The position numbers and the translations under genes are program-made. Of a DNA stretch of 64,000 nt, positions 62,987 through 64,000 are shown one piece after another. Where the stretch lies: NCBI GenBank assembly GCA_965214235.1, contig CBDCBH010000003.1, forward strand, positions 1,116,001 through 1,180,000. Direction: 5' to 3'. The notes beneath the pieces were generated by a model. The model had not been told where the DNA came from. It did not search any database and worked only from the letters and a program-made list of their open reading frames with translations. Origin of the DNA: Ilyomonas sp965214235. Its GTDB lineage: Bacteria > Bacteroidota > Bacteroidia > Chitinophagales > Chitinophagaceae. Position 1 is the stretch's first letter. Every line of letters starts with the position of its first letter.

Positions 62987-63562
62987 ATGAATATTATTGA
63001 AGAAGTACAGAGGGCAGTAGGTGGTGAAACTGTACAAAAAATTGATCCTAACATACAGCAACCCGCAGTGAAGTATGAAAGTCAAAGTTCTCAACTGTCG
63101 CAGGCAGCAATTCCGGTAATGCTTACCGGGCTTTATAAATACACGCGTAACGAAGCCAATGCACAGAATATTTTGAGGGGAAATAATTCTACAAATACAA
63201 CCTGGACAAATGAAATATTTGGCGATCAAAGCGATGCGGTTGTAAGCCAGGTTGCTTTGTATGCGCATGAGAGTAACGACAGTGCAAGAACTGCAATGAA
63301 CGATGCAGCGAAAGGTGCAATGAAAGTAGTAAAAAGTAATGTAGGTACAGATGCAACGGCTGCACAAGTATCTGATTTTTTTAAAGAAAACCGCAACGAA
63401 ATTTTAAAGCATTTACCTCCATCTTTGCAGCTTGGTTATTTAATAGATGATAATACAATTGACGACCGAACCAACAAAATGGAAGGACCCATGTCGGGCA
63501 TTATGCACACGTTTGAACAAATATTTTCCGACTCTGATGCTAACGATTCATCCAAACAATAA
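62987..63562 (+). CDS. Conserved helical protein of unknown function
   Basis: This is a 191-residue soluble, Asn/Gln-rich helical protein. It has no signal or membrane segment. Segments such as QAAIPVMLTGLYKYTRNEANAQN and a central DQSDAVVSQVALYA recall DUF937/YidB-like proteins, but I am not certain. The C-terminus is a polar tail. A small membrane protein gene follows nine bases downstream. Confidence 0.75.
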   Translation: MNIIEEVQRAVGGETVQKIDPNIQQPAVKYESQSSQLSQAAIPVMLTGLYKYTRNEANAQNILRGNNSTNTTWTNEIFGDQSDAVVSQVALYAHESNDSARTAMNDAAKGAMKVVKSNVGTDATAAQVSDFFKENRNEILKHLPPSLQLGYLIDDNTIDDRTNKMEGPMSGIMHTFEQIFSDSDANDSSKQ

Positions 63563-63571
63563 ACTTTACTT

Positions 63572-63783
63572 ATGAAAACAATCGGGATTATTTTAATTGT
63601 TGCAGGCATACTTATGTTTGTATTTCATAACATAACTTTTACACAAGAAAAAAAAGTGGTTGATTTGGGTCCGCTGCAAGTAAATAAACAAGAAGAAAAA
63701 CAATTGGATGGCCTATTTATGCAGGCGGAATTGCAGTAATAGCGGGCATTGCCATGATTGCCTTAGACAAAAAAAGAACCTGA
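63572..63783 (+). pseudogene. Small two-helix membrane protein, frameshifted
   Basis: The first frame (63572-63739) encodes a helix MKTIGIILIVAGILMFVF and KKVVDLGPL, then runs into an unrelated tail. In the shifted frame the second helix continues as GWPIYAGGIAVIAGIAMI to a TGA at 63781-63783. One missing base near 63703 (before TTGGATGGCC) explains this. The restored protein of about 70 residues matches a family common in Bacteroidota (DUF3185-like, from memory). Confidence 0.75.
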
Positions 63784-63858
63784 TATAAAATGTTTTTTAC
63801 TGCAAATGTTCTGAACTTATAAATAGGTTTGGAACTTTGTTTTTATGGCTGATGATAC

Positions 63859-64000
63859 ATGATAAACCTTTTGCCTAACGATGGTGTTGCTCATTATTTT
63901 GGAAGAATTTTTATGGTTGATGAAGCCAATTATTTTTTACATCAACTGCTTACCGGTATTGCATGGAAACATGAAGAAGCGGTTATTTACGGCAAACGAA
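63859..64000 (+). CDS. AlkB-like 2-oxoglutarate/Fe(II) DNA repair dioxygenase (3' cut)
   Basis: From an ATG at 63859 the frame reads MINLLPNDGVAHYFGRIF, then DEANYFLHQLLTGIAWKHEE and VIYGK to the window end. This is the N-terminus of AlkB-type alkylated-DNA repair enzymes. The iron-binding HxD...H motif lies beyond the window, so activity cannot be judged. Confidence 0.82.
   Translation, partial: MINLLPNDGVAHYFGRIFMVDEANYFLHQLLTGIAWKHEEAVIYGKR

Overview
The window looks like a chromosomal segment of a Bacteroidota bacterium, most likely of the Chitinophagaceae/Chitinophagales (inference). The evidence is a secreted protein with a type IX secretion C-terminal domain, -7 boxes of the Bacteroidota form TAnnTTTG with almost no Shine-Dalgarno sequences, lineage families such as DUF3810, DUF6799 and YceI, and AT-rich intergenic DNA. 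There is no rRNA operon, intact tRNA, CRISPR array, prophage or insertion sequence. Most genes are housekeeping or envelope genes in short operons.

Layout. 0-5 kb: a GH13 alpha-amylase cut by the window edge, a small lipoprotein, a histidine kinase with a damaged ATP site, YceI, a lycopene cyclase with no normal start codon, and a methyltransferase. 5-8 kb: a frameshifted C10 (streptopain) protease and two tandem paralogues of an unrecognised exported family. 8-18 kb: SufA/IscA, DUF3810, YihY, MazG, LysS, KdsB, an omega-amidase carrying a GC-rich palindrome inside its coding sequence, and NagA. 18-26 kb: PPOX protein, type IX cargo, a decayed malate:quinone oxidoreductase, a serine hydrolase, a SIMPL gene with an internal stop, and a TonB siderophore receptor. 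26-33 kb: acpP-fabF-rnc, an M14 carboxypeptidase and a TPR protein. 33-38 kb: a LOV-type (blue-light) histidine kinase, superoxide dismutase, and rpmH-rnpA-yidD. 38-45 kb: murI, a VOC/AraC pair, a LiaF-like/DUF4288/LytS/LytR envelope-stress operon, and dapD. 45-52 kb: a 1596-residue TamB, a His-rich mini-protein, and tsaD. 52.8-58 kb: a signalling island (receiver-kinase hybrid, 7TM-DISM kinase, acyl-transferase-like protein, single-domain receiver). 58-64 kb: thioredoxin, a NrtR-type regulator, ExbB/ExbD, prmC, ribD, a frameshifted small membrane protein and the start of an AlkB dioxygenase.

The best candidates for something undescribed are the signalling island, where a GNAT/LuxI-like putative synthase is divergent from a receiver gene and beside two kinases, and a short dispersed element, GTAAAAACAAA. 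I count 17 exact copies of this element, 14 of them intergenic, and six of those lie just after stop codons in one fixed orientation. Intergenic DNA also holds many imperfect word repeats and inverted repeats. Several genes carry single-base lesions. These could be real decay or assembly error, and raw reads are needed to tell. All family names are from memory and visible motifs; no database was searched.
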